Assembly: GCF_021462265.1 (NCBI RefSeq)
Contig: NZ_JAJONF010000007.1
Span: forward strand, 62,001 to 126,000
Origin: Streptomyces shenzhenensis
GTDB lineage: Bacteria > Actinomycetota > Actinomycetes > Streptomycetales > Streptomycetaceae
DNA length: 64,000 nt
Direction of reading: 5' to 3'
Shown: one piece after another, positions 23,641 through 32,063 of the stretch
Layout of the letters: every line of letters begins with the position of its first letter
Numbering within the stretch: the first letter of the stretch is position 1
Position numbers and translations under genes: made by a program
The notes under the pieces: model-generated
Told to the model about the DNA's origin: nothing
Databases searched by the model: none
The model's input: the letters and a program-made list of their open reading frames with translations, nothing else

Positions 23641-25189
23641 GTCCGGCCTCCTTGTCGGTTGTGGTGGGGGTGAGGGAGGTGGTGGGGGAGGCGGGAGTGC
23701 CGGGAGTGCTGACGGCGAGGGCCATGACGGAGTCCTGGGTGGCCTCGTCCGCGGCCAGTTCGCCCGCGATCCGGCCCTGGGCCATCACCAGCACCCGGTC
23801 GCTCATCCCGAGGACCTCCGGCAGATCGCTGGAGATCATCAGCACGGCGGCCCCGGCGGCCGTGAGTTCGTTGATCAGCTGGTAGATCTCGACCTTGGCG
23901 CCGACGTCGATGCCGCGCGTCGGCTCGTCGAGGATCAGCACCCTGGTGTCGGCGAGCAGCCACTTGCCGATGACGACCTTCTGCTGGTTGCCGCCGGACA
24001 GGGTGCGCACGTGCTGGCCGAGCCCGGCCATCCGCACGCCCAGCTGCCCGGCGATCCGCTCGGCGGCGGCGTGCTGTCCCCTGAGGTCGACGATCCCGGC
24101 CCGGGTCGCCTGCCGCAGGGTCACCAGTCCGAGGTTCTCCTCGACGGAGGCGTCGAGCACCAGCCCCTGGCCCTTGCGGTCCTCCGGGACGAGCCCCAGC
24201 CCGGCCGCCAGGGCCGCGCCCACGTCGTGCCGCCGGAGCGCCGTACCGGAGACCTTCACGGCCCCCTTGTCGTACGGATCGGCCCCGAAGACGGCCCGTA
24301 CGACCTCCGTACGGCCGGCACCCACGAGCCCGGCGATCCCGACGACCTCGCCCGCGTGCACCTCGAAGCTCACGTCGTGGAAGACCCCGTCGCGGGTCAG
24401 CCCCTGGACGGAGAGCAGCGCGGCCCCCGTCTCGGTCCGCTCGCGCGGGTACTGCTGCTCGATGGACCGTCCGACCATCAGCCGTACCAGCTCGTCCTGC
24501 GGGGTGGCGGCGGGCACCTGGCCCACGCTCTTCCCGTCCCGGATGACCGTCACCCGGTCCCCGAGGGCGGCGATCTCCTCCAGGTGATGCGTGATGAAGA
24601 CGATCCCCACCCCGTCGGCGCGCAACTGCCGCACGATCACGAAGAGCTTCTCCACCTCCTCGGAGGTGAGGACGGCGGTCGGCTCGTCCATGATGAGCAC
24701 CCGCGCGTCCAGGCTGAGCGCCTTGGCGATCTCGACCATCTGGAGCCGGGCGATGCCGAGTTCACGGACACGCGCGCGTGGCGACACGTTGACGCCGACC
24801 CGCTTCAGCAGGACCTCGGCGTCGGCCTCCATCCGCTTCCGGTCGATCATCCCGAAGCGGCGCGGCTGCCGCCCCAGGAAGATGTTCTCGGCGACCGTGA
24901 GGTCGGGTACGAGGTTGAACTCCTGGTAGATGGTGGCGATCCCGAGCCGCTCGGAGTCCTGCGCACCATGGATGCGCACCTCCTCGCCGCCGGCCAGGAT
25001 CCGCCCCGCGTCGGGGGTGTAGGCGCCGGAGAGCATCTTGATGAGGGTGCTCTTGCCCGCGCCGTTCTCACCGAGGAGCACGTGCACCTCGCCCCGGCGC
25101 AGATCGAAGTCGACGCCGTCGAGCGCGACCACTCCGGGGAAGGACTTGCGTATGCCCTCGATGCGCAGCAACTCGTCCGGGTTGCTCAC
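23630..25189 (-). CDS. rbsA: Ribose ABC transporter ATP-binding protein
   Basis: The 519-residue protein has two ATPase halves, as is standard for RbsA/MglA. The first has GENGAGKST, LGIARLQMVEIAKAL and VLIMDEPTAVL. The second has the characteristic degenerate Walker A GLVGAGRTE, then LSGGNQQKVVIGKWL and VLILDEPTRGID. GTG 25189 is selected because AAGGAG lies seven bases upstream and it overlaps the LacI-type stop by 4 bases. It powers uptake through the fused RbsC-RbsB protein. Confidence 0.94.
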   Translation of the reverse strand: MSNPDELLRIEGIRKSFPGVVALDGVDFDLRRGEVHVLLGENGAGKSTLIKMLSGAYTPDAGRILAGGEEVRIHGAQDSERLGIATIYQEFNLVPDLTVAENIFLGRQPRRFGMIDRKRMEADAEVLLKRVGVNVSPRARVRELGIARLQMVEIAKALSLDARVLIMDEPTAVLTSEEVEKLFVIVRQLRADGVGIVFITHHLEEIAALGDRVTVIRDGKSVGQVPAATPQDELVRLMVGRSIEQQYPRERTETGAALLSVQGLTRDGVFHDVSFEVHAGEVVGIAGLVGAGRTEVVRAVFGADPYDKGAVKVSGTALRRHDVGAALAAGLGLVPEDRKGQGLVLDASVEENLGLVTLRQATRAGIVDLRGQHAAAERIAGQLGVRMAGLGQHVRTLSGGNQQKVVIGKWLLADTRVLILDEPTRGIDVGAKVEIYQLINELTAAGAAVLMISSDLPEVLGMSDRVLVMAQGRIAGELAADEATQDSVMALAVSTPGTPASPTTSLTPTTTDKEAGRGH

Positions 25190-26217
25190 GATGTGCTCCT
25201 TTGCACGGGGGTCTGGTGCTCGTCGCGGCCTTCGCCGCAGGAGCGGCGGACGACGAGCCGGGCGGGGAGGGTGACGGACCGCGGGTGACGGCCCTCGATG
25301 CGGTCGACCAGCGCGCGCACGGCGGCGCGGCCCAGTTCGCCGGTGGGCTGGGCGATGGCGGTGACGGGCGGGTCGGTGTGGACGAACCAGGGGATGTCGT
25401 CGAAGGCGGCCAGTGCGATGTCCTGCGGCACCCGCAGCCCCCGCGCCCGGATCGCGTCCAGTGCGCCCAGCGCCATCAGGTTGTCCGCGGCGAACACGGC
25501 CTCGGGCGGCTCGGGCAGGTCGAGGAACCCCTCGGTGACCCGCCGTCCGCTCTCGGCCTGGAAGTCGCCCTGGCCGGTGTAGGCGTCGGGGAGGGGGACG
25601 CCGTGTTCGGCGAGCGCCTCGCGGAAGGCCCGCACGCGTTCGCTGCCGGTGGTCGTGGCCGCGGGCCCCGCGATGATCGCGACCCGCCGGTGTCCGAGCC
25701 GGCACAGGTGGGCGACGAGATCGCGGATGGCGGCCTGCCCGTCCGCCCGCACCACCGGCACGTCGACGCCCGGGATCCACCGGTCGACGAACACCATGGG
25801 CGTCCCGGCCCGCGCGGCCTCCAGCATCAGCGGCGAGCCGCCGTCGGTGGGGGAGACCAGCAGACCGTCTATCCGCCGGTCGAGGAGCGTGCGTACGTGG
25901 TGGTCCTGGAGGTCCGGCCGTTCGTCGGCGTTGCCGATGATGACGCTGTAGCCGAGGGCACGGGCCGCCTCCTCGACCGAGCGGGCCAGCTCGGTGAAGT
26001 AGGGGTTCATCACGTCGCTGATGACCAGGCCGAGGGTGCGGGTCTGGTCGGTGCGCAGGGAGCGGGCGACGGCGTTCGGGCGGTAGCCCAGCGTCTGTAC
26101 GGCGGCGAGCACCCGGGTACGGGCGTCGTCGCTGACCGACGGATGGTCGTTCAGGACCCGGGACACCGTGGCGACGGAAACGCCTGCCTCGGCGGCGACG
26201 TCCTTGATGCTCGCCAT
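25186..26217 (-). CDS. LacI-family repressor of the ribose operon
   Basis: The 343-residue protein opens MASIKDVAAEAGVSVATVSR, a classic LacI helix-turn-helix. The sensor domain includes LVISDVMNPYFTELARSVEE and ALAAFDDIPWFVHTDPPVTA. It is the first gene of the operon, overlapping rbsA by 4 bases, and two identical LacI-type palindromes lie in the promoter 19-66 bases upstream. It therefore almost certainly represses itself and the transport genes until ribose or a derivative binds. By context it is RbsR-like. Confidence 0.9.
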   Translation of the reverse strand: MASIKDVAAEAGVSVATVSRVLNDHPSVSDDARTRVLAAVQTLGYRPNAVARSLRTDQTRTLGLVISDVMNPYFTELARSVEEAARALGYSVIIGNADERPDLQDHHVRTLLDRRIDGLLVSPTDGGSPLMLEAARAGTPMVFVDRWIPGVDVPVVRADGQAAIRDLVAHLCRLGHRRVAIIAGPAATTTGSERVRAFREALAEHGVPLPDAYTGQGDFQAESGRRVTEGFLDLPEPPEAVFAADNLMALGALDAIRARGLRVPQDIALAAFDDIPWFVHTDPPVTAIAQPTGELGRAAVRALVDRIEGRHPRSVTLPARLVVRRSCGEGRDEHQTPVQRSTS

Positions 26218-26235
26218 CGCCGCTCCACCTCCTCG

Positions 26236-26283
26236 TGGAATCGATTACACGGTTGCGTGTACCGAGGATTGGAATCGATTACA
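26236..26283 (-). promoter_or_regulatory. Twin LacI-type operators of the ribose operon
   Basis: TGGAATCGATTACA occurs twice with identical sequence (26236-26249 and 26270-26283). The AATCGATT cores are 34 bases apart, about three helical turns. Both lie just upstream of the repressor start, the expected place for autorepression. Confidence 0.75.
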
Positions 26284-26330
26284 TGGCCGGAATGCAAGGG
26301 CTCGGAGGTGGCCGAAATCCAATCGTGACC

Positions 26331-26475
26331 GGAGGGGGGTCGGAGGGAGGGCCGAGGGGGGGCGAGGGGGCCGAGGGGGGGCGAGGGGGGTGAGGGGGGC
26401 GAAGGGAGAGCCGTAGGGAGGCCGAAGGGAGGCCGAAGGGAGAGCCGGAGGGGGCCGGGTGCGGGGGCGGCCTGT
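26331..26475 (+). repeat. Degenerate G-tract repeat region
   Basis: About 145 bases consist mostly of G-runs of 3-7 separated by CC, A or T (units like CGAGGGGG and CCGAAGGGAGG). The plus strand is about 85-90 percent purine. It could form G-quadruplexes or triplex DNA. Confidence 0.65.
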
Positions 26476-26528
26476 TTGTGCCCCAGCCCCCGGGTCCATG
26501 ACGGGCGCTCAGGACTGCCTGATCATCC

Positions 26529-27173
26529 TCACCGGGAAGCGCGGGTGCGCCGGGCGGTGAGGACGGCGTCGTGGATGGTCACCGGCGTGCCGTCGGGCGT
26601 GGTGGCGGTGCGCGGGCGCGCGGTTCGGGTGAGGACCTTCCACTCGTGGCCGGGGAGGCCGGCCGCGAGGTCGTCGGCGGTGTAGAAGAGGCCGGGTTCG
26701 GCCGGGCGGGGCATGGCGGTGTCGAGGTCGCCCGGGTGGTGGCCGACGATCACCAGATGCCCTTCGGGGGCGACCCGGTCGGCGAGGGCCGCGAAGACCG
26801 ACTCCCGTACCGGTCGGGGGAAGTGGCTGAAGGACGCGGTGACCAGGTCGTAGCGGGGCCGTTCGCCGGGCTGCCAGTGGCGGATGTCGGCCTGCTGCCA
26901 GGTGACGCGGCCGGCCAGGCGGGCGGGGGTGTGCCCGGCGGCCCGCTGGAGGGCCTGGGCGGAGAAGTCGACACCGGTGACCTGCCAGCCCTGCCCGGCC
27001 AGCCAGATGGCGTCCGCGCCCTCACCGCATCCCACTTCCAGCGCCGTCCCGGGCGCGAGGAGCGAGACCTCCTCGACGAGCGCGGAGTTGGGCTCGCCGC
27101 TCCACACCTGGCCGGTGCCGCTGTAGCGCCGGTCCCAGAAGGCGGCACTGAAACGCGGGTCGTTCTCGGTCAT
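26529..27173 (-). CDS. Class I SAM-dependent methyltransferase
   Basis: The 214-residue protein starts at ATG 27173, preceded by AAGGAG at six bases. SAM-binding motif I is ALEVGCGEGADAIWL, motif II is VTGVDFSAQAL, and RYDLVTASFSHFP is the post-I region. The opening FWDRRYSGTGQVWSGEPN is shared with small thiol- or tellurite-type methyltransferases (TehB-like group). The substrate is not determined. It is divergent from an XRE-cupin regulator that may control it. Confidence 0.83.
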   Translation of the reverse strand: MTENDPRFSAAFWDRRYSGTGQVWSGEPNSALVEEVSLLAPGTALEVGCGEGADAIWLAGQGWQVTGVDFSAQALQRAAGHTPARLAGRVTWQQADIRHWQPGERPRYDLVTASFSHFPRPVRESVFAALADRVAPEGHLVIVGHHPGDLDTAMPRPAEPGLFYTADDLAAGLPGHEWKVLTRTARPRTATTPDGTPVTIHDAVLTARRTRASR

Positions 27174-27407
27174 CACGGACTCCTTGGGACGGTAGGGCAG
27201 GGTCATACGCGGCTGGTGCCGGAGGCGGGGACGCGGCGTGCTCACACGCCGAGGAGGATGAGGCCGGCCGGCGGCGCCGAGGCGGTGTCGGGCGCACCCG
27301 CCGGGGCGGTGGGCGAGCTGTCCCGGGTCATCGCGCCGTCTCCCGTCCTGTGCCGTCGCCCGCTGGCGGGGCGCCTGCCGACACAGTCGGACCACGCGGA
27401 CCGACAT

Positions 27408-27421
27408 GCAAAGATCCTTGC
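27408..27421. promoter_or_regulatory. Candidate XRE-cupin operator
   Basis: GCAAAGATCCTTGC is a near-perfect palindrome (12 of 14 positions) 20 bases upstream of the regulator start and inside the divergent intergenic region with the methyltransferase. Autoregulation from such sites is usual for this family. The site overlaps an alternative ATG at 27406, which argues that translation starts at 27442. Confidence 0.5.
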
Positions 27422-27441
27422 TGCGGTGGCAAAGTGGGGGC

Positions 27442-28056
27442 ATGGACGAAGAGACCGCGTCGACGATGGCGGCGGTCGGGCCCCGCCTGAAAGGGCTGCG
27501 CACTCAGCGCAACCTGTCGCTGACCTCCCTGGCCCGGTCCACCGGGATCTCCCTGAGCACACTCTCCCGCCTGGAGACCGGTCAGCGCCGCCCCACCCTC
27601 GAACTGCTGCTCCCCCTGGCGCGCGAGCTGCGCGTGGACATCGGCGAACTCATCGGGGCGCCGCAGACCGGCGATCCCCGCCTGCGGCTCAAGCCCGTCA
27701 CCCGCCACGGCATGACCATGCTGCCGCTGACCCGGCGAGCAGGAAGTCTGCAGGCCTACAAACTGATCATCTCGCCCAGGATGCGCTCACCCGAGCCCGA
27801 GCAGTCCAGCCATGAGGGCTACGAGTGGATCTACGTCCTCGACGGCCGCCTGCGCCTGGTCCTGGGAGACAAGGACCTGGTCATGGGGCCCGGTGAAGCG
27901 GCCGAATTCGATACCCGCACCCCCCACTGGTTCGGCAACGCCGACGAGAACCCCGTCGAGATCCTCAGCCTCCTGGGCCACCAGGGAGAGCGCGCACACC
28001 TCCGGGCCCGGACCGTACGGCTACGGCCCGAGGGCGCCGCGGCAGGCACCGAGTGA
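27442..28056 (+). CDS. XRE-family regulator with cupin sensor domain
   Basis: The 204-residue protein has an N-terminal helix-turn-helix (RLKGLRTQRNLSLTSLARST, then LSTLSRLETGQRRPTLELL) and a C-terminal cupin barrel (SHEGYEWIYVLDGRLRLVLG, then PGEAAEFDTRTPHWFGN). The conserved His and Glu suggest metal or ligand binding. XRE-cupin proteins sense small metabolites and regulate neighbours. ATG 27442 is preferred over ATG 27406 because family members begin near this point. The divergent methyltransferase is the nearest candidate target. Confidence 0.85.
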   Translation: MDEETASTMAAVGPRLKGLRTQRNLSLTSLARSTGISLSTLSRLETGQRRPTLELLLPLARELRVDIGELIGAPQTGDPRLRLKPVTRHGMTMLPLTRRAGSLQAYKLIISPRMRSPEPEQSSHEGYEWIYVLDGRLRLVLGDKDLVMGPGEAAEFDTRTPHWFGNADENPVEILSLLGHQGERAHLRARTVRLRPEGAAAGTE

Positions 28057-28144
28057 CACGGCACGGCGGCGGTTGCCGGGTTTCCACAGGTCCGGGCGGC
28101 GGCCTGCCGGCCGGCACCGCGCGGCCGGGCCCCGAACCGGGCGC

Positions 28145-29128
28145 TCAGCGCTGACGGGCAGCGAACCGACGGCGCAGGTATCCGTACCAGGCGTGGACGT
28201 ACGCGGCACTCACCGCGGCCTCGGGGGCGAACAGGTCGAAGGCGTGGTAGGCGCCGGGGTACAGGTGCAGTTCGACGGGCACGCCGGCGGCCTGGAGCCT
28301 GGCCGCGTAGCTCAGGTCCTCGTCGCGGAAGACGTCGAGTTCGGCGGCCGCGACGAAGGTGGGCGGCAGGCCGGTGAGGTCCGTCGCGCGTGCGGGCGCG
28401 CAGTACGGCGGCACCTCGTCGGCGCCGGCGCGGTCCCCGAGGATCAGGTTCCAGGCCAGGATGTTGGTCGCGCGGTCCCAGATGCCGATGTCGGTGACCT
28501 CGTGACTCGAAGCGGTGGTGTTGCGGTCGTCGAGCATCGGGTAGCTCAGCGCCTGGAACAGCGGCGCCGGCTCGCCCTGGTCGCGGATCATGAGCGCGGT
28601 GGCCGCGGCGATGCCGCCGCCACCGCTCTGCCCGGCCAGGGCGACGCGGTCCTCGTCGATGCCGAGCGCGGCCGCCTGACCGCGGAGCCAGCGATAGGCG
28701 AGCAGTCCGTCCTCGGCGGCGGCCGGGGCGGGAGCCTCCGGCGCGAGCCGGTAGTCGACGGAGGCGACGACGCAGCCGACCTCCAGGACCAGGGACTTGA
28801 GGGTGGGATCGTCCTGGGCCGCGTATCCGAGGACCTGCCCCCCGCCGTGGAACCAGAGCAGCACCGGAAGCGGCCCGGCTGCCTCGATGGGCCGCAGCAG
28901 CCGGACGGGGAGGGTGGATCCGTCGGGGCGGACCACGTCGGCCTCTTCGACCGACACGGACGGCTCGTCCGGTGTCTGGGCCGCGATCGCCTCGGCGAAG
29001 GCGCGGACGCCGGCGCGCGTGCCCTCCAGGTCGCTGACGTCGAACACCCCCGCCTCCGTCATCGGCACCGCTTTCAGTGCCTCGGCGAGTTCGGGGTCGA
29101 TCCGCTCGTGTGTGTTCTCGGCGTTCAT
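28145..29128 (-). CDS. HSL-type alpha/beta hydrolase (esterase)
   Basis: The 327-residue enzyme starts at ATG 29128 behind GAGGAG. It has the hormone-sensitive-lipase oxyanion motif as WFHGGGQVLGY, the nucleophile elbow VALAGQSGGGGIAAA, the acid in AAELDVFRDED and the catalytic His in YPGAYHAFDLF. It hydrolyses small esters in the cytoplasm; no signal peptide is present. It lies downstream of the SDR gene on the same strand with a 167-base gap holding three tandem repeats, so both may be controlled by the TetR gene at 30357. Confidence 0.87.
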   Translation of the reverse strand: MNAENTHERIDPELAEALKAVPMTEAGVFDVSDLEGTRAGVRAFAEAIAAQTPDEPSVSVEEADVVRPDGSTLPVRLLRPIEAAGPLPVLLWFHGGGQVLGYAAQDDPTLKSLVLEVGCVVASVDYRLAPEAPAPAAAEDGLLAYRWLRGQAAALGIDEDRVALAGQSGGGGIAAATALMIRDQGEPAPLFQALSYPMLDDRNTTASSHEVTDIGIWDRATNILAWNLILGDRAGADEVPPYCAPARATDLTGLPPTFVAAAELDVFRDEDLSYAARLQAAGVPVELHLYPGAYHAFDLFAPEAAVSAAYVHAWYGYLRRRFAARQR

Positions 29129-29208
29129 GTCGTTCGTCTCCTCGCGGCCGCACAGCAGCCGGTCGTGCAGGGGGGATGGCGGGTCGTTCGGACCGGTTTC
29201 GCCGGGCC

Positions 29209-29272
29209 GTCCGGATGCGCGGGGCCGGTCGTCCGGTTGCGCGGGGCCGGTCGTCCGGTTGCGCGGGGCCGG
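29209..29272. repeat. Three tandem 22-bp repeats
   Basis: GTCCGGATGCGCGGGGCC begins the first copy (29209-29230). The second (29231-29252) and third (29253-29272, two bases short) differ by A to T only. They lie between the SDR and hydrolase genes and may affect readthrough or simply be a slippage product. Confidence 0.85.
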
Positions 29273-29295
29273 GCGGACGGAGAAGGGGGGCGGGC

Positions 29296-30219
29296 TCAGC
29301 GCCGGGTGGTCGCGGGGGCGTCGAAGTAGTGGCCCTGGCCGAGGTCGTCGACGAGGCCGGGCTGGACGGGCTTCCAGCCCAGGAGGTCCCGGGTCAGCGT
29401 GCTCGCGGACGGGTTGTCGGCCTGGGCGTGGGCGCTCAGGAAACCGAAGTGGGCCTCGGCCTCGGTCGGCGGGACGCTGACCACGGGGAGGTCCAGGCCG
29501 CGGCCGATGCCCTCGGCGATCTGGCGGAAGGTGATCCCCTCGTCGTCGACGGCGTGCAGCCGTGACCCCGCCGGCGCGGATTCCAGCGCCAGCCGGTACA
29601 GGCGTGCCGCGTCGAGCGTGTGCACGGCGGGCCAGCGGTTGGCCCCGTCGCCGACGTAGGCCGAGACGCCCTTGGACCGGGCGATGGAGACGAGGGTCGG
29701 GATGAAGCCGTTGTGGTCGAGCGGGCTGTGCACGGTCGGAGCGAGCCGGACGACGGACGAGCGGACGCCGCGCTCGGCGAGTGCGACCACCGCGTTCTCG
29801 GCGTCGATCCGCGGTCCCGCGTCGAGCGCGTCGGCCTCGGTGGCGGCGTCTGCCAGTCCCGCGAAGGCCAGCAGCATGGTTCCCGACGTGGTCACCAGAG
29901 GCTTGCCGGTGCCGGCGAGCGCGTCCCCGAGGGCGTCGACGGCGCGCAGATCGGCCGCGACCGCGCTGTCGAAGTCGCCGGCGAACATGGCGTCGTGCTT
30001 GAAGGCCAGGTGGATGACGCCGTCGGCTGCGGCGGCGGCCGATGCGAGGCCGTCGAGATCGTCGAGGTCGCCTCGGTGCGCCTCGGCACCGGCAGCGGTC
30101 AACGCGGCGGCGGACCTGTCCGAGCGGGCCAGCCCGACGACCTGGTGTCCGGCTGCGAGGAGTTCGGGGACGACGGCGGAGCCGACATGTCCGGAGGCTC
30201 CGGTGACGAATACGCGCAT
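29296..30219 (-). CDS. Extended SDR / NAD(P)-binding epimerase-like oxidoreductase
   Basis: The 307-residue protein begins MRVFVTGASGHVGSAVVPEL (Rossmann GxxGxxG as GASGHVG). It has DGVIHLAFKHD in the NAD-binding second half and TTSGTMLL in place of the Ser of the catalytic site. The usual YxxxK is not obvious, as in the atypical SDR group. The C-terminal part recognises substrate (LHAVDDEGITFRQIAEGIGR). A short AGGAAGG ribosome site precedes ATG 30219. The TGTCA-type operators between it and the divergent TetR gene suggest repression. Confidence 0.85.
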   Translation of the reverse strand: MRVFVTGASGHVGSAVVPELLAAGHQVVGLARSDRSAAALTAAGAEAHRGDLDDLDGLASAAAAADGVIHLAFKHDAMFAGDFDSAVAADLRAVDALGDALAGTGKPLVTTSGTMLLAFAGLADAATEADALDAGPRIDAENAVVALAERGVRSSVVRLAPTVHSPLDHNGFIPTLVSIARSKGVSAYVGDGANRWPAVHTLDAARLYRLALESAPAGSRLHAVDDEGITFRQIAEGIGRGLDLPVVSVPPTEAEAHFGFLSAHAQADNPSASTLTRDLLGWKPVQPGLVDDLGQGHYFDAPATTRR

Positions 30220-30264
30220 GATGCGCCTTCCTGCTGGACGCTCCCCGGCCTGCGCGGAGAGCAG

Positions 30265-30350
30265 TGATGTCAGTTCGTGACATCACGATAGCGCCCATGT
30301 CAGGCTCTGTCATCACTCTGATGTCAGATTCTGACATCGGTGGGTAGGAT
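30265..30350. promoter_or_regulatory. Three TetR-type operators and the leaderless tetR promoter
   Basis: Site 1, TGATGTCA-GTTCG-TGACATCA (30265-30285), and site 3, GATGTCAGA-T-TCTGACATC (30320-30338), are perfect dyads. Site 2 (30298-30312) is TGTCA-N5-TGTCA with one mismatch in the right arm. All share TGTCA-N5-TGACA spacing. Site 3 covers the presumed -35 of tetR, whose -10 TAGGAT (30345-30350) lies six bases before the ATG. Site 1 lies near the promoter of the divergent SDR gene. Confidence 0.78.
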
Positions 30351-30356
30351 CGGAAC

Positions 30357-30959
30357 ATGGGCCGATGGAAACCGGACGCGCGAGGCCGCCTGGAGCAGGC
30401 GGCGATGGAGCTCTACAACGACAAGGGCTTCGACGCCACCACCGTGGCGGAGATCGCCGCCCGGGCCGAGGTCACCGAACGCACCTTCTACCGGCACTTC
30501 GCCGACAAGCGGGAAGTCCTCTTCCAGCCCAACGCCCTGGCTGACGTCCTCGCGCACGCCACGGCCACCGCCGCCGGCCCGCTGGCGCCGCTGGAGGTGA
30601 TCGCCCACGCCCTGACCGAAGCCGCTCCCGTCTTCGAGGAACGCGCGGAACTGGTACGGCAGCGGCAGGCCGTCATCGCCGCCAATCCCGAACTGCAGGA
30701 ACGCGAACTGGCCAAACTGGCCTCACTCGCCTCCACCCTCGCCGACGCGCTTCGCGAACGCGGTCTGGAGGCCACCACCGCCACCCTCGCGGCCGAGATC
30801 GGGATCGCCGCGTTCAAGGTCGCCTTCGAACGCTGGACCGACGGCCCCGGCGGGCACACCCTCGCCCGGCAGATCCGGGAGACCATGGACGACGCCACCA
30901 CGCACCTCACCGCACCGGCCGGGGACGGACCGCGGCCACCATCCGGGCCGGCGTCGTGA
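30357..30959 (+). CDS. TetR-family repressor
   Basis: The 200-residue protein has a TetR helix-turn-helix at residues 8-55 (ARGRLEQAAMELYNDKGFDA, then TTVAEIAARAEVTERTFYRHF) and an all-helical ligand domain. The AAFKVAFERWTDGPG segment near the end is common in short TetR repressors. The mRNA is predicted to be leaderless. With three TGTCA dyads in the shared promoter it very likely represses itself and the SDR gene, and perhaps the hydrolase beyond. Confidence 0.87.
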   Translation: MGRWKPDARGRLEQAAMELYNDKGFDATTVAEIAARAEVTERTFYRHFADKREVLFQPNALADVLAHATATAAGPLAPLEVIAHALTEAAPVFEERAELVRQRQAVIAANPELQERELAKLASLASTLADALRERGLEATTATLAAEIGIAAFKVAFERWTDGPGGHTLARQIRETMDDATTHLTAPAGDGPRPPSGPAS

Positions 30960-31181
30960 CCCGTGCGGCAGAACCGGTTGTTCACCAGCCGCACCACCGC
31001 CCGGTCGAACGACGCGCGCGGCCCAGAACACCGCCACCAACCGGGCGTCCCGCTGGCACTTCCCGGGCCGCCGGCGGGCCGGCCGTCCCACCCGGATCAC
31101 CTTTCCACGCTCCTGGCGGTCGGCACCGCGGGCTCACGGTCAGGACCCCGTCGGCTCGCCGGAGTTGGTTGACTGGCGCCC

Positions 31182-31958
31182 ATGACCTCAACAGCGTTCG
31201 AGACCGCCACCCCCGACCCGATCGCCTACCTCGATCGGGTCGCCGCGACCGACCTCGGCCGCTCCTACAAGGGGCGCATGCTCGACGAACTCGACATCCG
31301 TCCAGGCCAAACGGTGCTCGACCTGGGCTGCGGCCCCGGCACCGATCTCGCCTCTCTCGCCCAAGCCGTCACCGCCACCGGCACGGTGATCGGTGTCGAC
31401 CACGACCAGACCACGGTCGACGCCGCCAGGGAACGCACCGCCGACCAGCACACCGTCACCGTGCGACTCGCCGACCTCCACGACCTGCCGCTGCCCGGCC
31501 ACACCGCCGACCGTGCCCGCACGGACCGGGTACTGCAGCACGTCGCCGACCCCACCCGAGCGCTCCGGGAAATGCACCGCGTGCTACGACCCGGCGGACG
31601 GCTCGTCATGGGTGAGCCGGACTGGGACACCCTGACCGTCGACCATCCGGACAGCGACCTTTCCCGCGCCTACACCCAGTACGTAACGGACCAGGTCATC
31701 CGCAACTCCCGTATCGGCAGGCAGCTCCCCCGACTGGCAACACAGGCCGGATTCACGGTGCCCTCGGTCATCCCGATCACCCACGTATTCCGGGACGCCC
31801 GGGCAGCCGACCGGATCCTCGGACTGGAGCGGACGACGCGACGCGCGGTGGCCGCCGGACATCTCACCGAGGAAGGGGCACGACGCTGGCTGGACCACCT
31901 CTCCACCGGACCCTTCCTCGCGGCGGTGACGCTCTACATCGTCGTAGCCGAGTCGTAG
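31182..31958 (+). CDS. SAM-dependent methyltransferase (UbiE-like)
   Basis: The 258-residue protein has motif I TVLDLGCGPGTDLASLAQAV, motif II GVDHDQTTVDAAR, and HVADPTRALREMHRVLRPGG before the fifth strand. This pattern is typical of UbiE/COQ5-type small-molecule methyltransferases. ATG 31182 has no ribosome site; the first codons (MTSTAFETATPDP) are plausible but the start is not certain. The gene stands alone with no clear operon partner, so the substrate cannot be inferred. Confidence 0.8.
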   Translation: MTSTAFETATPDPIAYLDRVAATDLGRSYKGRMLDELDIRPGQTVLDLGCGPGTDLASLAQAVTATGTVIGVDHDQTTVDAARERTADQHTVTVRLADLHDLPLPGHTADRARTDRVLQHVADPTRALREMHRVLRPGGRLVMGEPDWDTLTVDHPDSDLSRAYTQYVTDQVIRNSRIGRQLPRLATQAGFTVPSVIPITHVFRDARAADRILGLERTTRRAVAAGHLTEEGARRWLDHLSTGPFLAAVTLYIVVAES

Positions 31959-32063
31959 TCGCCGGTCCGGCAACGACAGCCCGCCGGGAACAGCTCCCTG
32001 TGGGCACGGACGGTGACCAACCCGGTTCCGTCCGCTGCCGCACGGTCCCGGCGGGCGGCCGTC

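Larger units (their letters stand above)
26218..26528. other. 311-base region between the ribose operon and the methyltransferase
   Basis: Besides the two operators it holds a strongly purine-biased G-tract region (about 26331-26475). No gene-like frame is present. The region separates two minus-strand units, so the transcript from the methyltransferase must end here or run through the operators. Confidence 0.6.

Noticed and set aside
21598..23673. A 691-codon plus-strand frame opposite rbsCB
   Set aside because: It is the antisense shadow of the fused ribose transporter; no ribosome site or motif.
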